DNA from: Streptomyces tricolor
GTDB lineage: Bacteria; Actinomycetota; Actinomycetes; Streptomycetales; Streptomycetaceae
DNA length: 64,000 nucleotides
Direction of reading: 5' to 3'
NCBI RefSeq assembly: GCF_002155905.1
Contig: NZ_MUMF01000291.1
Location: 1-64,000 of the forward strand
Positions 8,899 to 19,455 of this stretch are shown piece by piece. Every line of letters starts with the position of its first letter. Position 1 is the first letter of the stretch. Position numbers and translations under genes: made by a program. A model generated the notes under the pieces. That model saw only the letters and a list, made by a program, of their open reading frames with translations, was not told where the DNA came from and searched no databases.

Positions 8899-9726
8899 CT
8901 ACTCGGGCGGACGAGGGGGCGTCGCCGCGCGGCCCGGCGCGGCCGCCTGCGCGCCGGTGGCCTCGGCGCCCCGGTACGCCGTCGGCGGCCGGCCGAGGAG
9001 CTTTCTGAACGCGGTGGTGTAGGCGGCGGGGTTGTCGTAGCCCAGCATGGCCGCGACCCGCGTGACGGGTGTGCCCGTGGCGAGGTGCCGCAGGGAGTGC
9101 AGGACACAGGCACGCTGCCGCCACTGCGAGAAGCTCAGGCCGGTGCCGCGCCGGAACAGGCGGGCGAGGGTGCGTTCGCTGATGTGGAGCGCCGCGCACC
9201 ACCGCGCGGGCGGGTCATGGACGTCCGGCCGCCGCAGGAACGCCTCGCACAGGCCGCGCAGCCGGGGATCGGCCGGCAGCGGCAGGTCGAGCGGCAGCGG
9301 GGCGAGGTTCCGCAGCTCGTGGAGGAGCAGATCGGCGACCGCGGCGTCACGGCTGTGCGCGGGGTAGCGCGGCTCCATCTCGACGGCCTCCAGGATCAGC
9401 GCCCGGAGCAGGGGGGAGACGTCGACGGCCCGGCAGCGGGCGGGGAACCACGGCACGGCGGCCGGTTCGATGTAGAGGCTGCGGGTGCTGACCCCCGTCA
9501 TCGCGACCTGGTGCCGGGTCCCGGGCGGAATCAGGACCGCACGGGCGGTGGGAATCGTCCAACTGCCGTCCGCCGTCTCGACCCGCATGACGCCCGTGGC
9601 CGCGTACAGCACCTGGGCACGGCGGTGTGCGTGCCAGACGAGCAGGTGGTCAGGAGGGTAGTCGGTGCCGATGGCCAGCACCGCGCGATCGAGATCGTCC
9701 ACCTCCGCGACCGGGACGTTGCGCAT
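8899..9726 (-). CDS. AraC-family transcriptional regulator with cupin sensor
   Basis: 275 residues. The N-terminal half is an AraC-type cupin (VWHAHRRAQVLYAATG, then a proline-histidine turn IPPGTRHQV). The C-terminal part (about 160-255) holds two helix-turn-helices, including HISERTLARLFRRGTGLSF and the family signature AAMLGYDNPAAYTTAFRKLLG. The ATG at 9726 lacks a good ribosome-binding site; leaderless translation is possible. It is divergent from a TauE/SafE-type exporter gene 81 bp away, an arrangement that suggests it controls that exporter. The ligand is unknown. Confidence 0.9.
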   Translation of the reverse strand: MRNVPVAEVDDLDRAVLAIGTDYPPDHLLVWHAHRRAQVLYAATGVMRVETADGSWTIPTARAVLIPPGTRHQVAMTGVSTRSLYIEPAAVPWFPARCRAVDVSPLLRALILEAVEMEPRYPAHSRDAAVADLLLHELRNLAPLPLDLPLPADPRLRGLCEAFLRRPDVHDPPARWCAALHISERTLARLFRRGTGLSFSQWRQRACVLHSLRHLATGTPVTRVAAMLGYDNPAAYTTAFRKLLGRPPTAYRGAEATGAQAAAPGRAATPPRPPE

Positions 9727-9807
9727 GCCGCGAGCGTACGCGGGACGGTACGGTCCTGTCCGCTGCGCGTAGGAAGTCGGCGCCTCATCGATTGTCCGCC
9801 AGGAGCC

Positions 9808-10632
9808 GTGATCCCTAGCGTCGCACCCGTGCAGACCTCCTTCCTCACCCTCCTGTGCTTCGGCTGCCTGACCGGCGTCACCACCGTGCTCTTCGGCTTC
9901 GGCGGCGGCTTCGTCACGGTCCCCGTCGTCCACGGCGTCCTGACCGCCACGGCACGTCCTGGAGACGCCATGCACGTCGCGGTGGCCACCTCGGCCGCGG
10001 TCATGCTCGTGAACGCCGCGACGGCGGCACTCGCGCAAGGGCGGCAGGGCCGGCTGCGCCGCGCGTACGTCTGGCCGCTGGCGGCGTACATCGCGATCGG
10101 CGCCGCCGCCGGGTCCCTCGCCGCCACCGCGCTCGGCGACACGGCGCTGCGTCTGCTGTTCGCCGCCTACCTGCTGGTGACGATCACCGACAGTCTCCTG
10201 CGCGAGGGCTTCCTCTCCGTGGCGCACCGGCCGCGTCCCGAGCCGCTGGGCCGGGCCACCACCACCCTCGGCGGCATGGGCATCGGCCTGGTGGCCGCGG
10301 CCCTGGGCGTGGGCGGCAGCGTCATGACGGTCCCCCTCCTGCGTCGCAGGGGCCTTCCCATGGCCGAGGCGACCGCCCTGGCGAACCCCCTCAGCGTCCC
10401 CGTCGCCGTGGCCGGCACCCTCGTCTACGCCGTAGCCCCCACCACGGCCGCAGGCCCGGGACAGCTCGGCTACGTCGATCTCACCGCCGGCGCCGCCCTG
10501 CTCCTCGGCTCGCTGCCCGCCATCGCCGTGGCCAGGCGGATCACCGGCCGCGTCCCCGACCGCGTCCACTCCGTCGCCTACGTCCTGCTGCTCCTGCTGG
10601 TCCTGATCGTGACGGTGTCCCTGGGCGTCTGA
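9808..10632 (+). CDS. TauE/SafE-type membrane exporter
   Basis: 274 residues and about eight membrane helices, arranged as the two repeats of the TSUP family: FGFGGGFVTVPVV near the start and LGVGGSVMTVPLL in the second half. Members export sulfite, sulfoacetate or related organosulfur acids. The GTG at 9808 has AGGAG two bases upstream, which is tight; GTG 9829 is an alternative giving 267 residues. Its divergent AraC neighbour probably regulates it. A second TauE-type protein at 54637 belongs to a sulfide module, while this one has no sulfur genes around it. Confidence 0.85.
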   Translation: MIPSVAPVQTSFLTLLCFGCLTGVTTVLFGFGGGFVTVPVVHGVLTATARPGDAMHVAVATSAAVMLVNAATAALAQGRQGRLRRAYVWPLAAYIAIGAAAGSLAATALGDTALRLLFAAYLLVTITDSLLREGFLSVAHRPRPEPLGRATTTLGGMGIGLVAAALGVGGSVMTVPLLRRRGLPMAEATALANPLSVPVAVAGTLVYAVAPTTAAGPGQLGYVDLTAGAALLLGSLPAIAVARRITGRVPDRVHSVAYVLLLLLVLIVTVSLGV

Positions 10633-11001
10633 GGCCCGGCCGTGCGTTCCGTCCGGGGCCGCGCGGCGCACTCTCCGCACGAGCTGACACAACGTCAGGC
10701 CCTCGTTTCATGCGTGCATCCCGCCGGACGGGGCAGCAGGTCAAGCTCCGGCCGCGCTCGCGGCCGAGGGACGCGGCACGCGTTGGACAGTGCGGAGGGA
10801 GGTGTGGCAGAAAGATCGTCGGCATGCACGGCCGTGCCTGGCCTGGCTTTCACCACCGATCGCGGCGGGGTACTCTGCATCTTATTTGCTATACGACAAT
10901 GATCCGGACGATGTCGTGCGGCGTCGAGGGGGCGGTCCGTCGAGGGCCGTGACGGTGTCCCGCATGCCGGCGGAACTCCTGGTAATCAACGAGGATTGGT
11001 C
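10633..11001. other. Upstream region of the poly-HAMP kinase
   Basis: 369 bp without a convincing gene. It contains one short AT-rich patch around 10880-10900, unusual for this genome and consistent with a promoter region, and a candidate sigma-B-like promoter (listed separately). Confidence 0.45.
10846..10873 (+). promoter_or_regulatory. Candidate sigma-B-like promoter
   Basis: GCTTT (10846-10850) and GGGTAC (10868-10873) are 17 bp apart, matching the Streptomyces SigB pattern GNNTN / GGGTAY with a spacer one base over the usual range. It lies about 130 bp before the hybrid kinase start. A regulon link to SigB would fit the RsbU-like proteins nearby but is inferred. Confidence 0.3.
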
Positions 11002-14000
11002 ATGGCTGAGACGACGGTCGACGATGTGCGTCCGGTACCGCGCAGCCGCGCGCGCAAGGTGGGGGAGCCGGAGCTGCGGCAGCTGTTGGCCGGACTGACG
11101 GCGGTCCGCGACGGCGACTTCGGCACCCGCCTGCCGGACGGTGCGGACGGCCTGCTGGGCGAGATCGCCACCGTGTTCAACGGCATGGTGGACCAACTCT
11201 CCCTCGTCACCTCCGAGGTGACCCGGGTCGCCCGCGAGGTGGGCACGGAGGGCACCCTCGGCGGCCAGGCCCGGGTTCCGGGCGTCTCCGGCACCTGGGC
11301 CGACCTGACCGATTCGGTCAACGCGATGGCGGGCAACCTGACCACCCAGGTGCGTGACATCGCGCAGGTGGCCACGGCGGTCGCGAAGGGCGACCTGTCC
11401 CAGAAGATCGACGTGGACGCGCGCGGCGAGATCCTGGAGCTGAAGAAGACCATCAACACGATGGTCGACCAGCTGTCGTCCTTCGCCGAGGAGGTCACCC
11501 GGGTCGCCCGCGAGGTGGGAACCGAGGGTAACCTCGGCGGGCAGGCCGACGTCAAGGGCGTGTCCGGCACCTGGCGGGACCTGACCGACTCCGTCAACTC
11601 CATGGCCGGCAACCTCACCGCGCAGGTGCGCAACATCGCCCAGGTCACCACGGCGGTGGCGCAGGGCGACCTGTCGCAGAAGATCACGGTGACGGCGCGG
11701 GGCGAGATCCTGGAGCTGAAGGAGACCATCAACACGATGGTCGACCAGCTGTCCGCGTTCGCCGAGGAGGTGACCCGGGTGGCCCGCGAGGTGGGCACGG
11801 AGGGCATCCTCGGCGGGCAGGCCGATGTCAAGGGCGTGTCGGGCACGTGGCGGGACCTGACTGACTCCGTCAACTTCATGGCGGGCAACCTCACCGCGCA
11901 GGTCCGTTCCATCGCCCAGGTCGCCACGGCGGTGGCGCAGGGCGACCTGTCGCAGAAGATCACGGTGACGGCGCGGGGCGAGATCCTGGAGCTGAAGGAG
12001 ACCATCAACACGATGGTCGACCAGCTGTCCGCGTTCGCCGACGAGGTCACCCGCGTCGCCCGCGAGGTGGGAACCGAGGGCAACCTCGGCGGGCAGGCCA
12101 CCGTGCGGGGCGCCTCGGGCACGTGGAAGGACCTCACGGACAACGTCAACGTGATGGCCTCCAACCTGACCAACCAGGTGCGGTCCATCGCGCAGGTCGC
12201 CACCGCCGTGGCCCGCGGCGACCTCTCCCGGAAGATCACGGTCGAGGCCAAGGGCGAGGTCGCCGAACTCGCCGCGGTCATCAACACCATGGTCGACACG
12301 CTGTCCGCGTTCGCCGACGAGGTCACCCGGGTGGCCCGCGAGGTCGGTACCGAGGGCCGGCTCGGCGGGCAGGCCCGGGTGCCGAACGTCGCCGGCACCT
12401 GGAAGGACCTCACGGAGTCCGTGAACTTCATGGCGAACAACCTGACCGGGCAGGTGCGCAACATCGCCCTGGTCACCACGGCCGTCGCCAAGGGAGACCT
12501 GTCGAAGAAGATCGACGTTGACGCCCGGGGCGAGATCCTTGAGCTGAAGACGACGATCAACACGATGGTCGACCAGCTGTCCTCCTTCGCCGCCGAGGTC
12601 ACGCGAGTGGCCCGCGAAGTGGGCAGCGAGGGCCGGCTCGGCGGCCAGGCCGAGGTCGAGGGCGTGTCCGGCACCTGGAAGCGCCTCACCGAGAACGTCA
12701 ACGAACTCGCGGGAAACCTCACCCGCCAGGTACGGGCCATCGCCGAGGTCGCCAGCGCGGTCGCCGAGGGTGACCTCACCCGTTCCATCACCGTCGACGC
12801 CTCCGGCGAGGTCGCCGAACTCAAGGACAACATCAACGCGATGGTCGGCTCCCTGCGCGAGACGACCCGGGCCAACCAGGAACAGGACTGGCTGAAGTCC
12901 AGCCTCGCCCTGATCTCCGGCCTGATGCAGGGCCACCGTGACCTCGCGGTCGTGGCCGAACTCGTGATGGACGAGCTGACGCCGCTGGTCTCGGCCCAGT
13001 ACGGCGCCTTCTACCTCGCCGAGGAGACCCCGGACGGCACGGAACTGCGACTCGTCGGCTCGTACGGCCGCCCCGCCGGCGACGGAGCGACCCGCCGCTT
13101 CAAGCTGGGGGAGTCGCTGGTCGGCCAGGCGGCCCGCAGCAGGCGTGTCATCGCCGCCGACGGCGTGCCCGGCGACTACGTCACGATCTCCTCCGGGCTC
13201 GGCAGCACCGCCCCCGGCAGCCTGATCGTGCTGCCGATCGTCGTCGACGACCAGGTGCTCGGCGTCATCGAACTCGCCTCGTTCACCGCGTTCACCCCCG
13301 TCCACCGGGACTTCCTCGAACAGCTGATGGAGACGGTGGGCGTCAACGTCAACACCATCCTCGCCAACGCCCGCACCGACGAACTGCTCGGCGAGTCCCA
13401 GCGGCTCGCCGCGGAACTCCAGGCGCGCTCCGAGGAACTCCAGGTCCAGCAGGAAGAACTGCAGCGCTCCAACGCCGAACTGGAGGAGAAGGCGGCGCTG
13501 CTCGCGGCGCAGAACAGCGACATCGAGGCCAAGAACCTGGAGATCGAACAGGCGCGTCAGGAACTGGAGGACCGCGCCCAGCAGCTGTCCCTCGCCTCCA
13601 AGTACAAGTCGGAGTTCCTGGCCAACATGAGCCACGAACTGCGCACCCCGCTCAACTCGCTGCTCATCCTGGCGAAGCTGCTGGCCGACAACGCCGAGGG
13701 CAACCTCTCCCCGAAGCAGGTCGAGTTCGCCGAGACCATCCACGGGGCCGGCTCCGACCTGCTCCAGCTGATCAACGACATCCTGGACCTGTCGAAGGTC
13801 GAGGCGGGCAAGATGGACGTCTCCCCGACGCGGATCGCGCTCGTCCAGCTCGTGGACTACGTCGAGGCCACCTTCCGGCCGCTGACCACCCAGAAGAGCC
13901 TCGACTTCACGATCACGACCGCCCCCGGCGTGCCGTCCGAACTGATCACGGACGACTCCCGGCTGCGGCAGGTCCTGCGGAACCTGATCTCCAACGCGGT

Positions 14001-15309
14001 CAAGTTCACCGAGCGGGGCAGCGTGGAACTGCGCATCGAGACGGCCCCGGAGAACGCCCTGCCCGCCGCCGCGCAGCGCGACGGCGCCGTCCTCGCCTTC
14101 CGCGTGAAGGACACCGGCATCGGCATCGCCGAACAGCACCTCGAAGCCATCTTCGAGGCGTTCAAGCAGGCGGACGGCACCACCAGCCGCAAGTACGGCG
14201 GCACCGGCCTCGGCCTGTCGATCAGCCGCGAGATCGCCCACCTGCTCGGCGGCGCCCTGACCGCGGAGAGCACCCCCGGACAGGGCAGTACGTTCACGCT
14301 GTACCTGCCGGTGACCCGCGCCGACTTCGAGCACGAGGCCGGCCGTACGGCGGAGGGAGCCCCCGCCACCGGCCGCCCGGCCGCGGAGACGGCGAGCGAG
14401 AGCCGGCGCTCGCCCGGCCCGCAGAGCGAGCCCCGCAGGCCGCGCAGACTGCTGGTCATCGAGGAGCGCCCGCGCGGACTGCTGTCCCTCGTCGCCGAGA
14501 GCGCCGTCGGCGAACTCGCCGGCGGACACGACCGGGAACCCTTCGAAGTGATGACGGCGGTCGGACCGCGGGACGCGGCCAGCATCCTGGCGACCGCTCC
14601 CGTGCACTGCGTCGTCCTCGAACTCGACATGGCCGACGGCGAGGCACTGCACTTCCTCGACGCGATGGACGGCGACGCGGCCCTGCGCAGCGTCCCCGTA
14701 CTGGCGCACAACCACCGGCGCCTGGAAGCGGAATACGAACGGACGCTGCAGGACCGGGCGCGCACGCGCCCCCTGGAACTGCTCTCCAGCCTCGACGAAC
14801 TGCGCGAGCGGATCGCCCTGCACCTGTCCGCCGAGCAGCCGGGCGCCGTGGTGCCCCTGGTCCGTGCGGAGAAGACCCCGCCGCAGCCGTCGGAGACCGT
14901 CGACGACTCGCTGCACGGCTGCACCGTGCTCGTCGTCGACGACGACGCCCGCAACCTCTACGCCCTCAGCGGCATCCTCGAACTCCACGGCATCGACGTC
15001 CTCCACGCGGAGAACGGCCGCAAGGGCATCGAAGCGCTCCTCGACCACCCGGACATCGACCTGATCCTGATGGACGTCATGATGCCCGAGATGGACGGCT
15101 ACGCCGCCACCGCCAGGATCCGGCAGATGCCCGAACACACCGATCTGCCCATCATCATGGTCACCGCCAAGGCCATGCCCGGCGACCGGGAGAAGAGCCT
15201 CGCCTCCGGCGCCAGCGACTACGTCACCAAGCCGGTCGACGCCCATGACCTCATCGCCTGCATCCGCCGCTGGGTGAAGCCCCAGGACGACGCCCAGGGA
15301 GTGTCATGA
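11002..15309 (+). CDS. Poly-HAMP hybrid sensor histidine kinase
   Basis: 1435 residues. After a short N-terminal HAMP-like segment come six tandem repeats of about 92 residues (about 73-630), each starting [13 protein letters not shown] and ending [11 protein letters not shown]; each repeat is a pair of HAMP units. Then GAF (about 650-790), a coiled coil, HisKA with phospho-acceptor H878 in NMSHELRTP, HATPase_c (to about 1110, with DTGIGIAE and GGTGLGLS), a degenerate receiver without the acidic pocket (about 1150-1280) and a true receiver (about 1310-1430) with D1358 in [13 protein letters not shown] and the KP motif. No membrane helix is seen, so it is probably cytoplasmic. The layout resembles group III (Nik1-type) osmosensing kinases. 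ATG 11002 has GAGGA six bases upstream. It overlaps the next phosphatase gene by 4 bp. Confidence 0.93.
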   Translation: MAETTVDDVRPVPRSRARKVGEPELRQLLAGLTAVRDGDFGTRLPDGADGLLGEIATVFNGMVDQLSLVTSEVTRVAREVGTEGTLGGQARVPGVSGTWADLTDSVNAMAGNLTTQVRDIAQVATAVAKGDLSQKIDVDARGEILELKKTINTMVDQLSSFAEEVTRVAREVGTEGNLGGQADVKGVSGTWRDLTDSVNSMAGNLTAQVRNIAQVTTAVAQGDLSQKITVTARGEILELKETINTMVDQLSAFAEEVTRVAREVGTEGILGGQADVKGVSGTWRDLTDSVNFMAGNLTAQVRSIAQVATAVAQGDLSQKITVTARGEILELKETINTMVDQLSAFADEVTRVAREVGTEGNLGGQATVRGASGTWKDLTDNVNVMASNLTNQVRSIAQVATAVARGDLSRKITVEAKGEVAELAAVINTMVDTLSAFADEVTRVAREVGTEGRLGGQARVPNVAGTWKDLTESVNFMANNLTGQVRNIALVTTAVAKGDLSKKIDVDARGEILELKTTINTMVDQLSSFAAEVTRVAREVGSEGRLGGQAEVEGVSGTWKRLTENVNELAGNLTRQVRAIAEVASAVAEGDLTRSITVDASGEVAELKDNINAMVGSLRETTRANQEQDWLKSSLALISGLMQGHRDLAVVAELVMDELTPLVSAQYGAFYLAEETPDGTELRLVGSYGRPAGDGATRRFKLGESLVGQAARSRRVIAADGVPGDYVTISSGLGSTAPGSLIVLPIVVDDQVLGVIELASFTAFTPVHRDFLEQLMETVGVNVNTILANARTDELLGESQRLAAELQARSEELQVQQEELQRSNAELEEKAALLAAQNSDIEAKNLEIEQARQELEDRAQQLSLASKYKSEFLANMSHELRTPLNSLLILAKLLADNAEGNLSPKQVEFAETIHGAGSDLLQLINDILDLSKVEAGKMDVSPTRIALVQLVDYVEATFRPLTTQKSLDFTITTAPGVPSELITDDSRLRQVLRNLISNAVKFTERGSVELRIETAPENALPAAAQRDGAVLAFRVKDTGIGIAEQHLEAIFEAFKQADGTTSRKYGGTGLGLSISREIAHLLGGALTAESTPGQGSTFTLYLPVTRADFEHEAGRTAEGAPATGRPAAETASESRRSPGPQSEPRRPRRLLVIEERPRGLLSLVAESAVGELAGGHDREPFEVMTAVGPRDAASILATAPVHCVVLELDMADGEALHFLDAMDGDAALRSVPVLAHNHRRLEAEYERTLQDRARTRPLELLSSLDELRERIALHLSAEQPGAVVPLVRAEKTPPQPSETVDDSLHGCTVLVVDDDARNLYALSGILELHGIDVLHAENGRKGIEALLDHPDIDLILMDVMMPEMDGYAATARIRQMPEHTDLPIIMVTAKAMPGDREKSLASGASDYVTKPVDAHDLIACIRRWVKPQDDAQGVS
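11218..12873 (+). repeat. Six in-frame 276-bp HAMP repeats
   Basis: The kinase gene carries six tandem coding repeats with a period of 276 bp. Units two and three are almost identical at the DNA level, including the run encoding [20 protein letters not shown]. This suggests recent duplication or gene conversion and is a likely place for repeat-number change or assembly error. Confidence 0.85.
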
Positions 15310-17819
15310 CCTCCGCCGAGAACACCGACGGCGAGGAGACCGTCCGCCCGCCGGACCCGGCGGGCGACCAGCCGCCCGTCCCCCTCCGCGACATCGCCGC
15401 GGCACACGTGATCACGTCGGCGGAGGCGGGCCTCCTGCCCGCCGACGCCCTGCACCCGCAGGCGCCGGCCCACCCCCGGCGGGGCTCCGCCGTCGGCCGC
15501 CTGGCCGCCACCGTGGAGCGACTGCGCGCCGAGGTGCGCGCCGCGCACGCCGCGGCCGAGGGCCGCGCCCTGGTGGAGATGGCCAAAGGCGTGCTCGTCG
15601 AGCGGCTGCGCTGCGGGCCCGCCCAGGCGGCACGGCAGCTGACCGAGCTGGCCCACGAGGCCGGTGTGTCCCCGCTGGAACTGGCCGCCGACATCGTCAA
15701 CCAGGCTGCCCGCGACCACCTCGCCGAGGTGGCGGAGGACTTCGTCCGGCAGGCCAGCGGACAGGCCTCCCCGGGCGCGGCGGCCGGCGCGTCCGTCGCC
15801 GTACGGCTGCGTACCGCCGAGAGCGCCGCGCTCGCCGCCGGCGACACCCAGGCCGTCGCGGAGTCCCTCCTGGCACACGCGCTCGCCCCGCTCGGGGCGA
15901 GCGCCGTCGCCGTGTGGACCGCCGGCTCCGACGCCTCCCTGACCCTGTGCGGTCACGCCGGCTTCAGCGCGGACGAGGCGGACCGCTGGCGGTACGTACC
16001 GCCCGGGGTCGTCACCGTGGCCCGCCAGGCCCTCGGCGAGCGGCGCACCGTACGCGTCGACTCCCTCGCGGCGGTGGGGCTGCCCACCATCGGCCGCGCC
16101 GAGTTCCTCGACGGCGGTCGCGTCGCGCTGCCCGCGGGCACCGGAGGCCGGATCCACGGGGTCCTGGAGATCTGCTGGCCGGAACCGCTCGCACCGCACC
16201 CGCCGGCCATCGTCCGCCAGATCGAGGCCCTGGCCGAACTGTGCGCCCACACGCTCGAAAGCCTGCCGACGGCCGTCCGGAACCCGGCGGGCGCACGCGA
16301 ACCGGGAGACGTCGGGGAACTCATCGACCTCTCCGACGGCCTCTACGACCCCGCCCTCGTCCTCACCCCCCACCTCGACCCCGAGGGAAACCTCGCCGAC
16401 TTCCGGATCCGCCACGCCAACAGCTGCTTCGTGGACCCCGCGGGGCGGCCCCGCAGCGCCGTGGACGGAGCCCTGCTGCTGGAGGCCTACCCGATGGCCG
16501 CCGGCGACAGCGAACTCTTCGAGAAGATCGAACGCGTCTACGCGACCGGCGAGCCCTTCCGCGCCCAGCGCATGACGCTGACGGCGCTCGTCGACCAGGT
16601 GCCGCTGTCGGCCGTCGCCGACCTCAGCATCAGCCGGCACGGCGACAGCGTCCTGCTCATCTGGCGCATAGAGGACGAGACCGCGCGGCTCGCCAGCCTG
16701 CTCCAGCACGCGCAGCGCCTCGGACGCGTCGGCGCCTTCGAGGAGAACCTCGTCACCGGTGAGATCACCTGGAACGGGCAGCTCTTCGCCCTCTACGGAC
16801 GAGCCGTCAGCGAGGCGCCCGTGTCCCTCCAGGACCTCGCCGAGCATGTGCACCCGGACGACGCCGTCGCCATCGGCCGCTTCCTGCAGGCCGTACTGCA
16901 CCACCGGCGCGCCACGTCGACCGCGTTCCGCCTCCAGCGCCGCGACGGCGTCACCCGCCACATCCGGGTGATCGCCGAACCCGTCCTCGACGCCGACGAC
17001 CGGCTCCTCGCCGTACGCGGCGCCTACCAGGACATCTCCTCCCAGCACTGGACCGAGGTGGCCCTCGCCGCCACCCGCGACCAACTGGCCCAGACCGAAC
17101 AGGAGTCGGCCGAGCGCAACCGGCTGGCGCTGCAGTTGCAGCACGCCATCATGCCCCCGACCCGCGCCCCGCTCGACGCGCCGGGACTCCAGGTCGCGGT
17201 GCGCTACCGGCCCGCGGAGTCGGAGGCTCTGGTCGGCGGCGACTGGTACGACGCCGTCGTCCTGCCCAACAAACGCGTCCTGCTCTGCGTCGGCGACATC
17301 GCGGGACACGGCATAGAGGCCGCGACGGGCATGGTGGTGCTGCGCAACGCCATGCGCGGCCTCGCCGTCACCGGCGCCGGCCCCGGCCAGCTGCTGTCCT
17401 GGCTCAACATCGTGGCCCACCACCTCACCGAACAGGTCACCGCGACCGCGGTGTGCGGCGTGTACGACCCCGAGACCCGCGTTCTGCGCTGGGCCAGGGC
17501 CGGTCATCTGCCGCCGGTCCTCGTCCGTGGGCAGGAGGCCACCACCCTGCCCGTGATCCGTGGACTCCTGCTGGGGGCCCTCGCGGAGGCCGAGTACGAG
17601 GAGGAGGAGCTCCAGCTCGAACCCGAGGACACGCTGCTCATGTACACCGACGGTCTCGTCGAGCGCAGGGACACCGCCGTCCAGGAGTCGCTGACCCAGC
17701 TGCTCGCCGTGGCCCAGGACCCCGCCTCCTCGCTCGAACGGCGCCTGGACCGGCTGCTGTTGTACAGCAAGTCGGACACCGACGACGACACCTGCCTCAT
17801 CGGCGTAAAGGTGTCGTGA
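15306..17819 (+). CDS. PP2C/SpoIIE phosphatase with ANTAR-like, GAF and PAS domains
   Basis: 837 residues. An ANTAR-like helical segment (about 85-140; ALVEMAKGVLVERLRCGP) is followed by GAF (about 155-320), a PAS-like region (about 335-470), a second PAS (about 480-590) and the phosphatase domain (about 615-835) with GGDWYDAV, VGDIAGHG, YTDGLVERR and DDDTCLIGV. Its ATG overlaps the kinase stop in ATGA (15306-15309), so the two are translationally coupled. The pairing suggests that the phosphorelay of the kinase and this phosphatase act in one pathway, probably on an anti-sigma/anti-anti-sigma switch. ANTAR domains usually bind RNA; here it could instead be a dimerisation element. No membrane segment is present. 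Confidence 0.88.
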   Translation: MTSAENTDGEETVRPPDPAGDQPPVPLRDIAAAHVITSAEAGLLPADALHPQAPAHPRRGSAVGRLAATVERLRAEVRAAHAAAEGRALVEMAKGVLVERLRCGPAQAARQLTELAHEAGVSPLELAADIVNQAARDHLAEVAEDFVRQASGQASPGAAAGASVAVRLRTAESAALAAGDTQAVAESLLAHALAPLGASAVAVWTAGSDASLTLCGHAGFSADEADRWRYVPPGVVTVARQALGERRTVRVDSLAAVGLPTIGRAEFLDGGRVALPAGTGGRIHGVLEICWPEPLAPHPPAIVRQIEALAELCAHTLESLPTAVRNPAGAREPGDVGELIDLSDGLYDPALVLTPHLDPEGNLADFRIRHANSCFVDPAGRPRSAVDGALLLEAYPMAAGDSELFEKIERVYATGEPFRAQRMTLTALVDQVPLSAVADLSISRHGDSVLLIWRIEDETARLASLLQHAQRLGRVGAFEENLVTGEITWNGQLFALYGRAVSEAPVSLQDLAEHVHPDDAVAIGRFLQAVLHHRRATSTAFRLQRRDGVTRHIRVIAEPVLDADDRLLAVRGAYQDISSQHWTEVALAATRDQLAQTEQESAERNRLALQLQHAIMPPTRAPLDAPGLQVAVRYRPAESEALVGGDWYDAVVLPNKRVLLCVGDIAGHGIEAATGMVVLRNAMRGLAVTGAGPGQLLSWLNIVAHHLTEQVTATAVCGVYDPETRVLRWARAGHLPPVLVRGQEATTLPVIRGLLLGALAEAEYEEEELQLEPEDTLLMYTDGLVERRDTAVQESLTQLLAVAQDPASSLERRLDRLLLYSKSDTDDDTCLIGVKVS

Positions 17820-17834
17820 GCGGCGCCTGAGAGG

Positions 17835-18320
17835 TCACGGAAGGCGGGTGGGGGCGGTGTTGCTCACCTGCTGGAAGATGACCGAGGTGCGGAAGCCGGT
17901 GACTTCGCCGCGCTTGCTGAGCTGGTCCGTCAGGAAGGCGTGCAGGCGGTCGAGATCCTGCACGGCGACATGGAGGAGGAAGTCGTCGTCTCCGGACAGC
18001 ACGAACACGTGCAGGACTTCCGGCAGTTTCCCGGCGAAGGTCTTGAACGCGTCGATGACGGTCCGGCTGAGCGGGCGTACCCGGACCGACACCAGCGCCT
18101 GGACCCCGCGGTTGAGCGCGGCCGGGTCGATGTCCGCGTGGTAGCCGCGGATGACGCCCCGGCGGTGGAGCGCCCGGACCCGTTCCAGGCAGGTGGAGGG
18201 GGCGATGCCGAGCTGCCGGGCGAGTTCGCGGTTGGACTGCCGTGCATCTGTCTGGAGCAGCCGCACAATCTCCGAATCAAGTTCGTCCACGGTCGGCGAC
18301 CCTAGCCCATCTTCACCCAT
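17835..18320 (-). CDS. Lrp/AsnC-family regulator
   Basis: 161 residues, the usual Lrp length. The N-terminal winged helix contains LDSEIVRLLQTDARQSNREL and LGIAPSTCLERVRAL; the C-terminal half is the RAM/AsnC ligand domain (about 80-150) with VLSGDDDFLLHV. ATG 18320 is chosen to place the helix-turn-helix near the N-terminus; the ribosome-binding site is poor, and a GTG about 30 bases further in is possible. It is divergent from an amino-acid dehydrogenase gene 82 bp away, so it most likely activates or represses that gene in response to a branched-chain or aromatic amino acid, as for known Lrp/BkdR pairs. Confidence 0.9.
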   Translation of the reverse strand: MGEDGLGSPTVDELDSEIVRLLQTDARQSNRELARQLGIAPSTCLERVRALHRRGVIRGYHADIDPAALNRGVQALVSVRVRPLSRTVIDAFKTFAGKLPEVLHVFVLSGDDDFLLHVAVQDLDRLHAFLTDQLSKRGEVTGFRTSVIFQQVSNTAPTRLP

Positions 18321-18402
18321 TCGTTCGGCGAAGTCCCCGGACAGCGGCTCGTTCAGGCACTGTGAGGGCATCCAGCTGGACGAATGACAGGAGGATGCAG
18401 TC

Positions 18403-19455
18403 ATGCTCGATCACGAGCAGGTCGTGGTCCGTTCCGGTCGCCGGTCCCGGTTGCCGGTGATCGTGGCCGTCCACTCCACGGCACTCGGCCCGGCGGCGGG
18501 CGGCCTGCGGCTGTGGCACTACCCCGACTGGCGGGACGGCCTCACCGACGCGCTGCGCCTGTCGGCGGCGATGACCGCGAAGTTCGCCGTGGCGGGGCTG
18601 CCCAGCGGCGGCGGGAAAGCGGTCGTGGCCCTGCCGGAGGGCATGGTGCTGGACCCGGACCGGCGCCGTGACGTCCTGGAGGACGTGGCCGACACCGTCG
18701 AGTCGCTGGGCGGCACGTACGCCACCGGACCCGATGTCGGAACGGGCCCGGACGACATGGCGGTGATCGGCACGACCACCCGGCACGTGTTCTGCCGGCC
18801 GGCGCGTCTGGGCGGCAGCGGCGACTCCTCCCCGCACACCGCGCGGGGGACGCTCGCCGCCCTGCGGGCCGTCAGCCGGCGGCTGTACGGCACCGCGAGC
18901 CTGGACGGACGCCGGCTGGCCGTGGCCGGCCTGGGCCGTGTCGGCACGGAACTCGCCCGGCTGCTCGCGGCCGAGGGCGCCGCGCTGACGGTGACCGACG
19001 TCGACCAGGACAAGCGGAAGACCGGCCACGAGCTGGGCGCCGACTGGGTCGCGCCCGACGAGATCCTCGCCGCGCCCGTCGACATCGTGGTCCCCGCGGC
19101 CCTCGGCTCCTGCCTGACCCGGCAGAGCGTGACACGGCTGCGCTGCGACGCCGTCGTCGGGCCGGCCAACAACCAGCTCGCCACGCCCGATGTCGCCGAC
19201 CTGCTGCACCGGCGCGGCGTCCTCTGGGTGCCGGACTACGTCGCGAGCGCGGGCGGGGTCGTCCACGCCGTCAGCGTCGAGGTCCACCGCCTCTCCGCCG
19301 AGGAGGCGCGCGCCCGCGTCGACGCCATCGAGCACACCGTCACCGACCTGCTGACCACCGCGGACGCCCAGGACCTGAGCCCGGCACAGGCGGCGACCGC
19401 ACTGGTCCGGCAGCGTCTGGCCGCCGCCGACCCTGCCGGCCGATCCGCGGCCTAG
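18403..19455 (+). CDS. Leucine/valine/phenylalanine dehydrogenase family
   Basis: Oxidative deamination of a branched-chain or aromatic L-amino acid with NAD+, giving the 2-oxo acid. 350 residues. The N-terminal substrate domain carries HSTALGPAAGGLR and the two lysines of the active site 12 residues apart (K60 in MTAKFAVAG, K72 in GGGKAV), the same spacing as in leucine dehydrogenase. The second domain is a Rossmann fold with VAGLGRVGTELA, and GPANNQLA precedes the C-terminal helix. AGGAGG lies eight bases before ATG 18403. It is divergent from the Lrp regulator. It is shorter and divergent from the classic Streptomyces valine dehydrogenase as I recall it, so a paralogue with different substrate preference is likely. 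Confidence 0.9.
   Translation: MLDHEQVVVRSGRRSRLPVIVAVHSTALGPAAGGLRLWHYPDWRDGLTDALRLSAAMTAKFAVAGLPSGGGKAVVALPEGMVLDPDRRRDVLEDVADTVESLGGTYATGPDVGTGPDDMAVIGTTTRHVFCRPARLGGSGDSSPHTARGTLAALRAVSRRLYGTASLDGRRLAVAGLGRVGTELARLLAAEGAALTVTDVDQDKRKTGHELGADWVAPDEILAAPVDIVVPAALGSCLTRQSVTRLRCDAVVGPANNQLATPDVADLLHRRGVLWVPDYVASAGGVVHAVSVEVHRLSAEEARARVDAIEHTVTDLLTTADAQDLSPAQAATALVRQRLAAADPAGRSAA

Noticed and set aside
10882-15246. A 1454-codon open frame on the minus strand
   Set aside because: It is the antisense of the poly-HAMP kinase. It has no family motifs, is rich in Arg/Gly/Val/His as expected of GC-rich antisense frames, and the plus-strand protein has complete kinase domains.
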